The position numbers and the translations under genes are program-made. From positions 310,001 through 374,000 of the forward strand of contig CAWHEI010000003.1 of assembly GCA_963828415.1 (NCBI GenBank): a stretch of DNA of 64,000 bases, given 5' to 3'. Below, in pieces: positions 33,496 through 41,584 of the stretch. Within the stretch, counting starts at the first letter, position 1. Each line of letters begins with the position of its first letter. Origin of the DNA: Sva-07 sp963828415. GTDB taxonomy: Bacteria; Actinomycetota; Acidimicrobiia; Acidimicrobiales; Ilumatobacteraceae. Under the pieces are notes generated by a model that did no database searches, was not told the DNA's origin, and worked only from the letters and a program-made list of their open reading frames with translations.

Positions 33496-34230
33496 GGCCG
33501 CCGTGCTGAACGTCGGGCTGAGGTGGGACGTGTCGTTCCAACAGCGAACGACCCACCGATCGGGTGTCACGACGATGTGGGAGATCGACGCGTTGTCGGA
33601 ACCGACGAACGAGAACCCCGTCGAGCCGGTGGCGATGTTGATGATCTGGCCGATCACGCCGCCGTGCACGACCGCGACGACGAGTTCGTCGGGATGATCG
33701 GCGGCGATGCGTTCGATGCCACGCCGCACACGGTTCTCGAACTGGTGGGCCGGCTCGCCGCCGGGGATCACGTCCCAACGTTGCTCGACGTACATCCGCT
33801 GCGCGATCGGGTCGCCGTCGGCCACTCGCTTGCGGAACTCGCCGCCCTCCCAGTCGCCGAGGAACACTTCTCGCAGATCGGCGATCTCGGTCGCTTCCAT
33901 CTCGAGGTATTCGAGGAGCGGTTCGGCGGTCTGGTGCGTGCGCTGCAGGGTGGTGACGTAGACGGCGGCGATGCGCTCGCCAGTGTCGATCAGCCGTCGG
34001 GCCGCCAACTTGGCCTGCTCCCAGCCGTCGGGTGCGAGCGGTGGGTCACCGTGGCCGTCGACGAGCGCGAACGACTCGCCCTCGACGTGCGGCGCCGACT
34101 CGCCGTGGCGCACCAACAAGATCTCGGTCGCACCGGGGGGCGGCGCAAATCGCGACTGCGGGAACTTCCGAGTCCCGGCGTCGGTGGGCGTGTCGGTGTC
34201 CACAGGCGTGTCGGTGACGGTGTCGGCCAT
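33481..34230 (-). CDS. Histidine phosphatase superfamily protein
   Basis: 249 aa. ILLVRHGESAP is the RHG catalytic motif (phospho-His), TTLQRTHQTAEPL the second Arg, LGDWEGGEF the acidic region, and VVAVVHGGVIGQII the second catalytic His. Length and style are of the actinobacterial phosphoglycerate-mutase-like phosphatases; substrate unknown. The first about 30 residues (Thr/Asp-rich) are a disordered leader. A TAGGTT box (34237-34242) is 6 nt before the ATG. Confidence 0.92.
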   Translation of the reverse strand: MADTVTDTPVDTDTPTDAGTRKFPQSRFAPPPGATEILLVRHGESAPHVEGESFALVDGHGDPPLAPDGWEQAKLAARRLIDTGERIAAVYVTTLQRTHQTAEPLLEYLEMEATEIADLREVFLGDWEGGEFRKRVADGDPIAQRMYVEQRWDVIPGGEPAHQFENRVRRGIERIAADHPDELVVAVVHGGVIGQIINIATGSTGFSFVGSDNASISHIVVTPDRWVVRCWNDTSHLSPTFSTAAEPLI

Positions 34231-34250
34231 CCCCGGAACCTACTCCCCTC

Positions 34251-34449
34251 CCCGTTTGCGCTGCACTCTCAGTGGGGCGGGTCACCGAAACCGCAACACA
34301 AACGCCAGAGCGCACGCCCCAGCCCGTTTGCGCTGCACTCTCAGAGGGGCGGGTCACCCGGATCCGCAACACAAACGCCAGAGCGCACGCGTCAACCCGT
34401 TTGCGCTGCACTCTCAGTGGGGCGGGTCACCCGGATCCGCACACAAACG
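34251..34449. repeat. CGTTTGCG-family repeat, three tandem copies
   Basis: Copies start at 34251, 34323 and 34396 (72-73 bp apart). Each has CCCGTTTGCGCTGCACTCTC, a GGGGCGGGTCACC centre and an end with ACACAAACG, so each can fold as a hairpin. The spacer AGAGCGCACGC is also repeated. The stretch 34231-34476 between the phosphatase and hydroxylase genes holds nothing else that I recognise. Confidence 0.93.
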
Positions 34450-34476
34450 AGGAGCGGGGGCGACCAGACTGGGCGG

Positions 34477-35397
34477 GTGAAGCAATTGAACTCGCGCCCG
34501 ATCGACACGATCGACCTGCTGTCGCTGCCGGCGTTCGTCGGCTCGATGGTGTGGGAGGCCCGGGTGCTGTCACGGCGTGAGCTGCGCGACTTCGGCGACC
34601 TCGACGACGCCACACCCGAGGAACTCGCCGACCCGAGCCTCCCGGCCGACCCGCTGGTGCCCGTGGGCTACGAGCGGCGCGACACCACGGCGAGTCTGGC
34701 GATGTTGGCCGGGAACGTCGCCGTCAACCTGGCGATCGCCGGTGCGGTCGCAGCGATGAGCCGCGCCGTGTACAAGCGCCGCATCGTCGACCTGGGTGCC
34801 ACGAAGTGGTCACTCCCGGTGGCGATGGTCGCCTGGGACTTCCTCTACTACTGGGATCACCGCTGGATGCACGAGGTTCGCCTCTTCTGGGCCAACCATG
34901 TCAGCCACCACTCGAGCGAGCGCTACAACCTGTCGACGGCATTGCGTCAACCGTGGTCGGGGATCCTCACGTCGTGGGTGTTCCTGCCGATGCCGCTGCT
35001 GGGCATCCCGTCCCACCACGTCATCAAGGCCGGCCAGATCAATCTGCTGTACCAGTACTGGATCCACACCGAGGCGATCGACCGGCTCCCGAAGCCGATC
35101 GAGGCGGTGTTCAACACGCCGTCCCACCATCGAGTCCACCATGGAGCGAACCCGCAGTACCTCGACAAGAACTACGGCGGGATCCTCATCGTGTGGGATC
35201 GGCTGTTCGGCACGTTCGAGCCCGAGGTCCGCCGCATCAAGTACGGCCTCACCAAGAACATCCACACGTACAACCCGATCCGCATCGGCTACCACGAGTT
35301 CGTCGACATCGCCCGCGACGTCCGCCGAGCCGACGGCTGGCGCACCAAGCTCGGTTACGTGTTCCGCGGCCCCGGCTGGCAACCCGGAGCCGCCTGA
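34477..35397 (+). CDS. Fatty acid hydroxylase / sterol desaturase family protein
   Basis: 306 aa with a GTG start. Two to three membrane helices lie near residues 80-105 and 115-135. The di-iron histidine clusters are WDHRWMHE, ANHVSHHSSERYN and HHRVHHGAN, with a late H in TYNPIRIGYHEF. This is the ERG3/FA-hydroxylase superfamily (PF04116), which hydroxylates or desaturates lipid or isoprenoid chains. The start follows immediately after the triple hairpin repeat. The gene is followed by another repeat of the same family. Confidence 0.92.
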   Translation: MKQLNSRPIDTIDLLSLPAFVGSMVWEARVLSRRELRDFGDLDDATPEELADPSLPADPLVPVGYERRDTTASLAMLAGNVAVNLAIAGAVAAMSRAVYKRRIVDLGATKWSLPVAMVAWDFLYYWDHRWMHEVRLFWANHVSHHSSERYNLSTALRQPWSGILTSWVFLPMPLLGIPSHHVIKAGQINLLYQYWIHTEAIDRLPKPIEAVFNTPSHHRVHHGANPQYLDKNYGGILIVWDRLFGTFEPEVRRIKYGLTKNIHTYNPIRIGYHEFVDIARDVRRADGWRTKLGYVFRGPGWQPGAA

Positions 35398-35400
35398 CAC

Positions 35401-35454
35401 CCCGTTTGCGTTGCAGAAACTGCGAACCGGGTCACCGAGAACGCAACGCAAACG
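35401..35454. repeat. CGTTTGCG-family hairpin (copy 6)
   Basis: CCCGTTTGCGTTGCA and its near complement ACGCAACGCAAACG, around a GAACCGGGTCACC centre. It lies between the convergent hydroxylase and PF10118 genes and begins 4 nt after the hydroxylase stop. Copies of this family therefore bracket the hydroxylase gene. Confidence 0.85.
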
Positions 35455-35472
35455 TGATTGGGTGGGGTGTTG

Positions 35473-36267
35473 TCAGCCGACGTATTGGGAGAGGATCAGC
35501 GCGGGGATCGGGCCTGGGTCGAGGTCACCCGGGTTGTAGCCGCGCTTGAACGTGTTCAGGTAACGGGATCGTCCGGCGCGGAACCATGGCGGGACGTGCG
35601 GCCTGGCCGGCGCACCCTGCGAGGCGAGCAACACACGCTGGAGCCGGTCGATCGCACGCTGGAAGTGGGCCTGCGCCCGCAGCGACCCGGCCACGCGGTA
35701 CGGGTAGCTGCCCTCGAGATGCTCGTACAGGTCGAACGCGACGGTGCGGTGTTCCATCTCCTCGGCGAGGTGCCACGCCCACAGCTGCCCCCACGGCCCC
35801 GGCGAGATCGAGCCTCTGCCGGCCTCGGCCTCAGCGATCGACGTGAGCGCCATGGCGCATGTCATCGCCTCGAACCCCTCGGCGTAGGCGAGATTGAACC
35901 GACGCGACTTCGACGTGTTGAAGCGGCGGTAGTCGGCGTCGAGGCGATCCTCGATCGCCTGCAGGTCGGCGGCGACGCTCGCGCCGAGTTGACCCTTGAT
36001 GATCTCGTTGATCCGGCGGTGGTTCTGGAAGTGCTGCGCCTCCTGGCCGATGAACTCCTTGACGTCGGCAGCCAGGCCCGGATCGGTGATGTCGTCGGCC
36101 ACCGACCTGAACGTGCGGATCAGATACGGCTCGAGACAGGGCATCGTGAGCGAGAACGCCACCATGTAGGTCTCCCGAACGGGATCGTTGCCCGGCAGAA
36201 CGTCGTCGAGTTCGTCGGGGAACTCGAACTTCACCTTGCGGACCGTGATGTCGTGCGGCTCGGTCAT
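35473..36267 (-). CDS. PF10118 'metal-dependent hydrolase' family, ferritin-like di-iron protein
   Basis: 264 aa, all-helical. KEFIGQEAQHFQNHRRINEII and later LWAWHLAEEMEHRTVAFDLYEH provide E-x-x-H pairs expected of a ferritin-like di-iron centre; the family is annotated as predicted metal-dependent hydrolase but has no firm biochemical role. Its start overlaps the stop of the upstream LysR gene (ATGA), so the regulator is co-translated with it and probably controls it. Confidence 0.85.
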   Translation of the reverse strand: MTEPHDITVRKVKFEFPDELDDVLPGNDPVRETYMVAFSLTMPCLEPYLIRTFRSVADDITDPGLAADVKEFIGQEAQHFQNHRRINEIIKGQLGASVAADLQAIEDRLDADYRRFNTSKSRRFNLAYAEGFEAMTCAMALTSIAEAEAGRGSISPGPWGQLWAWHLAEEMEHRTVAFDLYEHLEGSYPYRVAGSLRAQAHFQRAIDRLQRVLLASQGAPARPHVPPWFRAGRSRYLNTFKRGYNPGDLDPGPIPALILSQYVG

Positions 36268-37223
36268 ACCGTGACGGTAGTCGCGGCCAGATCGAAGCGC
36301 TCATCCGGTTCGGACAGCTCACCGCACACCGCCGTGGCCATCTCGATGAACGCGGCCGCCGGGGGTGAGAGCGTTCGCCCGGCACGCCAGGCGATCGACA
36401 CCTGTCGGCCGGGGATCGGCGGATCGAGCGGATGGAGTTCGATGCGGGGATCCTCTGGCTCGGTGCACAGCAATGGCATCACCGCGACGCCCATGCCGGC
36501 GCGCACCATCGCGGCGACGGTGCCGTTGTCGTTCGAACGGAACACGTAGCTCGGATCGAGACCGCCTGAGCGCAGCCCCGCCTCGTTGAGCAGCTGGCAC
36601 GAGTTCGGGTGCTGGCCGATCAGCGGCTCGTCGGCGAACGCGGCGAGCGAGATCGGCCCCGGCGGGAACTGGCCGGGCCGGGCGATCAGCACGAACGGAT
36701 CGGTGAGCAGGAGCCTCGACTCGAACCCGGACTGCGCCGGTTCCGACACCCGGCCGACGAGGAACGACACCTCGATCTGCCCGCGCTCGAGGTGCCCGAC
36801 GAGTTCGTCGTCATCATCGGTTTCGAGCAACTGCACCTCGACGTCGGGGTACTCCGATCGGAATCGGCCGAGCACCATCGGCAACACGGCCGACGACACG
36901 CTCTGGAAGGTGCCGACCGTCAGGCGTCCGGTGTGGCCGGAACGGAACCGGTCGAGCTCGTCGGAGAGCGCCGCCACACGGCCCAGCAGATCGCGTCCTC
37001 CACGCAGGAGTTCGGCTCCGAACGGAGTGAGTTCGACAGCGCGCGGCCCGCCGGGCCGATCGAAGACCCGTTCGCCAACCGCTCGTTCCAGCGAAGCGAT
37101 CTGCTGGCTGATCGCCGACTGCGTGTACCCGAGCCGGTCGGCGGCCCGTGCGAACGTTCCTTCGGTCGCGACCGCGTCGAGCGCAAGCAGGTGGCGCAGA
37201 TCGAGATCCCGGAGCCCAGGCAT
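36264..37223 (-). CDS. LysR-family transcriptional regulator
   Basis: 319 aa. I chose the ATG at 37223 because a consensus TATACT -10 box (37231-37236) lies exactly 7 nt upstream; the ATG at 37229 lies inside this region. The N-terminal winged helix (LLALDAVATEGTFARAADRLGYTQSAISQQIASLE) is followed by a LysR substrate-binding domain. A palindromic operator of T-N11-A type overlaps the -10 box, pointing to autoregulation. It is the first gene of an operon with the PF10118 protein and is divergent from a small unknown gene that may also be a target. Confidence 0.92.
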   Translation of the reverse strand: MPGLRDLDLRHLLALDAVATEGTFARAADRLGYTQSAISQQIASLERAVGERVFDRPGGPRAVELTPFGAELLRGGRDLLGRVAALSDELDRFRSGHTGRLTVGTFQSVSSAVLPMVLGRFRSEYPDVEVQLLETDDDDELVGHLERGQIEVSFLVGRVSEPAQSGFESRLLLTDPFVLIARPGQFPPGPISLAAFADEPLIGQHPNSCQLLNEAGLRSGGLDPSYVFRSNDNGTVAAMVRAGMGVAVMPLLCTEPEDPRIELHPLDPPIPGRQVSIAWRAGRTLSPPAAAFIEMATAVCGELSEPDERFDLAATTVTV

Positions 37224-37248
37224 GAGCATCAGTATATCTGATGTTCAT
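37222..37248. promoter_or_regulatory. LysR-type operator overlapping a -10 box
   Basis: 11-bp arms (ATGAGCATCAG and CTGATGTTCAT, one mismatch) around TATAT; the inner CATCAG-TATAT-CTGATG is perfect and contains a T-N11-A LysR motif. It covers the TATACT -10 box and the start of the LysR gene and lies 52 nt before the small divergent gene. Confidence 0.72.
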
Positions 37249-37299
37249 GACGCCGAATCATCGCCAGTGATGTGGCTTGATCATCCGTACCGTGATGGC

Positions 37300-37530
37300 A
37301 TGAGCTCGCTCGACCAGATCGCCATCACCATCGACCGTCAGGGTTTCGACGCCCTCGACCACGAGACCATCGACGTTGTCGTGGCGCTCGCCGCTGCTGC
37401 GGACGCCTCACCGGTCCTCGCCGAAGTGTTCGCCGACGAGCACGAGCCCGCACCGGTTCGCGAGCGTGCATTCGGATTGCTGGCCATGCAGATCACCTCG
37501 GGCCGCCGTCGGTTCGCACTGGCCGCCTGA
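37300..37530 (+). CDS. Small hypothetical protein
   Basis: 76 aa, helical, no family recognised: MSSLDQIAITIDRQGFDALD, then a helix VALAAAADASPVLAEVFADE and a basic C-terminus. A TACCGT box at 37288-37293 is 6 nt before this ATG and decides the start over an in-frame ATG at 37270. Divergent from the LysR gene, with the operator between them, so it may be LysR-controlled. Confidence 0.62.
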   Translation: MSSLDQIAITIDRQGFDALDHETIDVVVALAAAADASPVLAEVFADEHEPAPVRERAFGLLAMQITSGRRRFALAA

Positions 37531-37589
37531 CCGGCGCCGCCCGACCCGCGCCGCCCGACACCAGACGTCGATTCCGTAGAGTCAGCGTC

Positions 37590-38447
37590 ATGAAGCAGTT
37601 CCGAGGCAAGGTCGCAGCGATCACCGGTGCGGGGTCTGGCATCGGCCGTGGCCTCGCGGTGGAACTCGCCGGAATGGGATGTCACCTCGCGCTGTCCGAC
37701 GTCGACGATGCCGGGTTGGCCGAGACGGTGGCGATGGTCGAGCACGCCGCCGGTCCTCGTGGCAGCGTGAAGGTGTCGGGCACACACGTCGATGTCACCG
37801 ACCGCGACGCTGTCGAGGCATGGGCGACCGCGATCGCCGACGAGTTCGGGCAGGTCAACCTGATCTTCAACAATGCAGGGGTCGCACTCAGCGCCGACGT
37901 GAGCGCGATGAGCTACGAGAGCTTCCGCTGGTTGATGGACATCAACTTCTGGGGTGTCGTGCACGGCACGCTGGCGTTTCTTCCCCACCTCAAGGCGTCG
38001 GGTGACGGACACATCGTCAACATCTCCAGCGTGTTCGGCCTGCTCGGCATCCCCAGCCAGTCGGCCTACAACTCTGCGAAGTTCGCCGTGCGGGGCTTCA
38101 CCGACGCCTTGCGGACCGAACTCGACATCGAGCAGTGCGGCGTGTCGGCCACCACGATCCATCCGGGCGGCATCCGCACCAACATCGCCCGTAACGCCCG
38201 CTTCGAGTTCGCCGAGCACGCGGAAGCCGTCGACGCCGAGCAGGCCGCTGTCGACTTCGAGCGGCTCACCCGCACCACGCCACAGAAGGCAGCCCAGCTG
38301 ATCATCGGTGCGATCGAGAAGAACAAGCGGCGAGCGTTGATCGGCCCCGACGCGCACGTCTTCGACGCGGCTGCTCGGATCTCGCCACGAGCGTCGCAGT
38401 GGGCACTCGGCAAGCTGATCGCCCGCAGCTCCAGCGCCATCGTCTGA
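37590..38447 (+). CDS. Short-chain dehydrogenase/reductase
   Basis: 285 aa. Classical SDR with TGAGSGIGRG cofactor loop, LIFNNAGVAL, catalytic Ser in NISSVFGL and YNSAKFAVRG. The long C-terminal tail (RALIGPDAHVFDAAARISPR) is typical of a mycobacterial/actinobacterial lipid-linked SDR subgroup. Substrate unknown. A TAGAGT box at 37577-37582 is 7 nt before the ATG. Its TGA stop is the first three bases of the following palindrome. Confidence 0.9.
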   Translation: MKQFRGKVAAITGAGSGIGRGLAVELAGMGCHLALSDVDDAGLAETVAMVEHAAGPRGSVKVSGTHVDVTDRDAVEAWATAIADEFGQVNLIFNNAGVALSADVSAMSYESFRWLMDINFWGVVHGTLAFLPHLKASGDGHIVNISSVFGLLGIPSQSAYNSAKFAVRGFTDALRTELDIEQCGVSATTIHPGGIRTNIARNARFEFAEHAEAVDAEQAAVDFERLTRTTPQKAAQLIIGAIEKNKRRALIGPDAHVFDAAARISPRASQWALGKLIARSSSAIV

Positions 38448-38481
38448 CGTACCTCTGGTGTCTGGCACCAGATGTACGTCA
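38445..38481. repeat. GGTG-TCTGG-CACC palindrome containing two stop codons
   Basis: 16-bp arms (TGACGTACCTCTGGTG and CACCAGATGTACGTCA, one mismatch) around TCTGG. The TGA of the SDR gene (38445-38447) and the TGA of corA (38479-38481, minus strand) are the outermost bases of the two arms. It can act as a shared terminator. Confidence 0.85.
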
Positions 38482-39447
38482 GAGCCAGCCGGACTTCTTG
38501 AACTGTCGATACAGCAGAGCCACCGCGATCGCGGTGAACGAGAGCACGATCGGATAGCCGACCGCCCATTGCAGCTCCGGCATGTTCTCGAAGTTCATGC
38601 CATAGATCCCCGCGATCATCGTGGGCACGGCAGCCATCGCGACCCAGGCGCTGATCTTGCGCATGTCGTCGTTCTGACGAACGGAGATCTGGGTGAGGCT
38701 CGCCGTGAGCGCTGCATCGAGCAGACCGGACAACGAGTGCGCACGCGTGACGGCCCGGTCGAGTTGATCGGACGCTTCGTTGAGGTCGTGGAGGACCTCG
38801 GGCGCGAACTGCGGGCCGCGCACCCGGATGAGTCGGGCGAGCGGATCGTCGAGCGAGTCGATCGCCACGATCATGCGGCGCACCTCACGCTTCAGTTTGT
38901 AGAGACGCTGCACCGGCTGACGGTTGCTGTCGGAGAACACGTCACGTTCCACCTCGATGACGTCGTTCTCGAAGCCGTCGAGCGCCGGGCCGTAGCCGTC
39001 GATCACCACGTTGACGACGGCGGCGACAACGGCAACCGGCCCGAGGCGGAGACGGTCGGGATCGGCTTCGAGCACGGCCCGCGCCGACGACAGCTGACTG
39101 GCCTGGCCGTGGCGGATCGTGATCACCGCCCGAGGTCCGAGAAGCACGGTCATCTCGCCGAGCGCAATCGTCTCGTTGCGATCCTCGTAGGCAGCGGTCC
39201 GCAGCACGAGCTGCACGATCGAACCCTCGACGGTCAACACCGGACGGGCATGCGGCGTGAGCACGTCGAGCGCCGCCACGCCGGTGATGCCCAGCGAGTC
39301 CATCCCCTCCTGCAATTCGGCCTGGTCCGGCATCCGCAGACCGAGCCACACGAACCCGTCGCCGACGACCTCGTCGTCGATGGTCATCGTCGACGGGTCG
39401 AACTCGCGACGCTCGCCGTCGACGTAGGCGGCACAATCGATTCTCAC
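38479..39447 (-). CDS. corA: CorA-family magnesium/divalent-cation transporter
   Basis: 322 aa with a GTG start at 39447 (VRIDCAAYVDG). An N-terminal alpha/beta regulatory domain is followed by a long coiled helix (VIEVERDVFSDSNRQPVQRLYKLKREVRRM) and two C-terminal membrane helices. The signature YGMNFENMPEL has the GMN selectivity motif. The basic C-terminus (QFKKSGWL) is normal. No operon partner. Convergent with the SDR gene with shared terminator palindrome. Confidence 0.95.
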   Translation of the reverse strand: MRIDCAAYVDGERREFDPSTMTIDDEVVGDGFVWLGLRMPDQAELQEGMDSLGITGVAALDVLTPHARPVLTVEGSIVQLVLRTAAYEDRNETIALGEMTVLLGPRAVITIRHGQASQLSSARAVLEADPDRLRLGPVAVVAAVVNVVIDGYGPALDGFENDVIEVERDVFSDSNRQPVQRLYKLKREVRRMIVAIDSLDDPLARLIRVRGPQFAPEVLHDLNEASDQLDRAVTRAHSLSGLLDAALTASLTQISVRQNDDMRKISAWVAMAAVPTMIAGIYGMNFENMPELQWAVGYPIVLSFTAIAVALLYRQFKKSGWL

Positions 39448-39488
39448 GCTGCACAGTGTCGCCGCTGCAGGCCGGCCGTTCAGCGATG

Positions 39489-39905
39489 TCAGGAGGGTTC
39501 GTCGTTGTAGGCCTCGGTGAGCAGGTCGAGCAGCGCACCATCGACCTCGCTCGGCTCGCGGACGTTGGCGACGTGCCAGTACCGGTTGCCGTACTCGACG
39601 ACCTTGCGGGTGATCGTTGGATGCGTGGCTCGTCGGCGCAGCGAGAACGAGATCGCGACCCATCGATCCTTGGGACGCAGCTCGGCGAACTTGCGGGGGT
39701 TCTTGAGGAACACCCCGACGGACACGATGTCGGCGTGCACCGGCCCGAGCGTTTCGACGTGGGCCATCACCGCATCGAAGATCGGTCGCTCGTGCGAGGG
39801 ACCGGTCTCGAAGTACTCCTCGAGGCTGAGTCCGGGCGCGCAGTCGTGCGACTGTCCGGAGCGTCCGAACAGCCGCCCGCACTCGGGACAGATCCACTCA
39901 GCCAT
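39489..39905 (-). CDS. DUF5655 protein with N-terminal zinc-binding CxxC
   Basis: 138 aa from the ATG at 39905. WICPECGRLFGRSGQSHDC is a short zinc-ribbon-like segment (C-x2-C ... H-x-C), and from about residue 30 the DUF5655 fold follows: PIFDAVMAHVETLGPV, FLKNPRKFAELRPKDRWVAISFSL. Function unknown. Sequence upstream contains an AGGATCGAGG that may serve as ribosome binding site. Divergent from ethA (82 nt between starts). Confidence 0.83.
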   Translation of the reverse strand: MAEWICPECGRLFGRSGQSHDCAPGLSLEEYFETGPSHERPIFDAVMAHVETLGPVHADIVSVGVFLKNPRKFAELRPKDRWVAISFSLRRRATHPTITRKVVEYGNRYWHVANVREPSEVDGALLDLLTEAYNDEPS

Positions 39906-39987
39906 CAGCCTCGATCCTTGCAGGCAGCGTCGGTTACGGGAGCGCAACGTCGGTGCGCGAAGCTGCCGACGGGACAAGGAGGGCGAC

Positions 39988-41505
39988 ATGAGCCAGACCA
40001 GCAGCACGCTCGAACACACCATGGGGCAGGCGATCGAGCACGTCGACGTCCTGATCGTCGGAGCCGGAATCTCGGGAATTGGCGCGGGCTACCACCTGCA
40101 AGATCAGTATCCGGAGAAGTCGTTCGTGATTCTGGAGAAGTTCGAGAGCTTCGGCGGCACCTGGCTCACTCACAAGTACCCCGGCATCCGATCGGACAGC
40201 GACCTCTACACGTTCGGCTATCGGTTCAAGCCGTGGATCGGCCCGCCGATCGCCACCGCCGACAAGATTCTCGCCTACATGGGCGAGGTGATCGAGGAGA
40301 ACGACCTCGATCAGCACATCCGGTATCACCACGCGATCTCGACAGCGGAATGGTCGAGCGACGACAACCTCTGGACCGTGCACGGCACACGCACCGACCC
40401 GTCGAGTGGCGCGGCCGAGGCGTTCACGTTCACCACGAACTTCCTCTGGATGTGTCAGGGCTACTACCGACACGAGCAGGGCTACACGCCCGACTGGCCG
40501 GGCATGGCCAGCTACCAGGGGCAGATCGTGCACCCCCAGACGTGGCCGACCGACATCGATCTGTCCGGCAAGCAAGTGCTCGTGATCGGTTCCGGCGCAA
40601 CTGCGGCAACGCTCGTGCCGGCGATCGCCGGTGAGTGCGAGCACGTCACGATGCTGCAGCGGTCACCGACCTACTTCGTTTCGCGCCCGAACGTGAACGA
40701 GGTCGCCGACATGTTGCGCAGCCTCGAGATCCCCGAGGAGTGGACCCACGAGATCGTTCGCCGCAAGGCACTGCAGGACCAGGCATTGATCACGAAGCTG
40801 TCGTTCGAGGAGCCCGAGTGGGTCCGTACGGAATTGCTCAATGCGGTGCGCGCCGAGTTGCCAGAGGGCTACGACGTCGACACGCACTTCACCCCGAAGT
40901 ACCGGCCGTGGCAGCAACGACTGGCGATGGTGCCCGACGGCGACCTCTTCAAGGGGATCAGCGCCGGCCTCGCGTCGGTGGTCACCGACGAGATCGAGAC
41001 GTTCAACGGCACGGGCATCTTGTTGAAGTCGGGCAAGCAGCTCGACGCCGACGTGATCGTCACCGCAACAGGCTTCGACCTCAGCGTGCTCGGCGACATC
41101 GCGTTCACCGTCGACGGAACCCCGGTGAACTTCGCCGACACCGTCACGTACCGCGGGATGATGTTCACCGGCGTACCGAACCTGCTCTGGGTGTTCGGCT
41201 ACTTCCGGGCGAGTTGGACGCTGCGGGCCGACCTGCTCGGCGACTTCGTGTGCCGGCTGCTGCACCACATGGACAAGGTCGGCGCATCGAAGGTCGTGCC
41301 GCAACTGCGTCCCGAGGACGCCGACATGGAGCTGGGGTCCTGGATCGATCCCGACAACTTCAATCCCGGCTACCTGATGCGCAGCCAACACCTGATGCCC
41401 AAGCGCGGCGACAAGCCCGAGTGGCAACACACCCAGGACTACTGGACCGAGAAGACCGAACTCCCCGCCCTCGACCTCGACGACGGCTGCCTGCGCTACG
41501 ACTGA
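39988..41505 (+). CDS. ethA: EthA-type flavin Baeyer-Villiger monooxygenase
   Basis: 505 aa. FAD loop VLIVGAGISGIGAGYHL, then FGGTWLTHKYPGIRSDSD, the Baeyer-Villiger fingerprint in the form YQGQIVHPQTWP (F-x-G-x3-H-x3-W with Tyr for Phe), NADP loop VIGSGATAATLVPAI, and LQRSPTYFVSRP and ATGFDLSVLG. The sequence matches my recollection of Mycobacterium tuberculosis EthA almost segment by segment. The enzyme would oxidise ketones to esters or S-oxidise thioamides. AAGGAGGG lies 6-7 nt before the ATG. No EthR-like TetR gene is adjacent. Confidence 0.92.
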   Translation: MSQTSSTLEHTMGQAIEHVDVLIVGAGISGIGAGYHLQDQYPEKSFVILEKFESFGGTWLTHKYPGIRSDSDLYTFGYRFKPWIGPPIATADKILAYMGEVIEENDLDQHIRYHHAISTAEWSSDDNLWTVHGTRTDPSSGAAEAFTFTTNFLWMCQGYYRHEQGYTPDWPGMASYQGQIVHPQTWPTDIDLSGKQVLVIGSGATAATLVPAIAGECEHVTMLQRSPTYFVSRPNVNEVADMLRSLEIPEEWTHEIVRRKALQDQALITKLSFEEPEWVRTELLNAVRAELPEGYDVDTHFTPKYRPWQQRLAMVPDGDLFKGISAGLASVVTDEIETFNGTGILLKSGKQLDADVIVTATGFDLSVLGDIAFTVDGTPVNFADTVTYRGMMFTGVPNLLWVFGYFRASWTLRADLLGDFVCRLLHHMDKVGASKVVPQLRPEDADMELGSWIDPDNFNPGYLMRSQHLMPKRGDKPEWQHTQDYWTEKTELPALDLDDGCLRYD

Positions 41506-41575
41506 TTACATCAGGGGTCAGACCCGCGATGTAATCGACGGTGGATTACATCGCGGGTCTGACCCCTGATGTAAC
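41504..41575. repeat. Paired GGGTCAGACCC element, inverted copies
   Basis: A 33-bp unit (41504-41536; GATTACATC arms, GGGGTCAGACCC centre) is followed after 7 nt by its inverted copy (41544-41575). The first base pairs overlap the ethA stop codon (41503-41505). The same unit pair occurs at 51306-51389. The layout is like a bacterial interspersed mosaic element (REP pair). Confidence 0.88.
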
Positions 41576-41584
41576 ACTGCGGGG

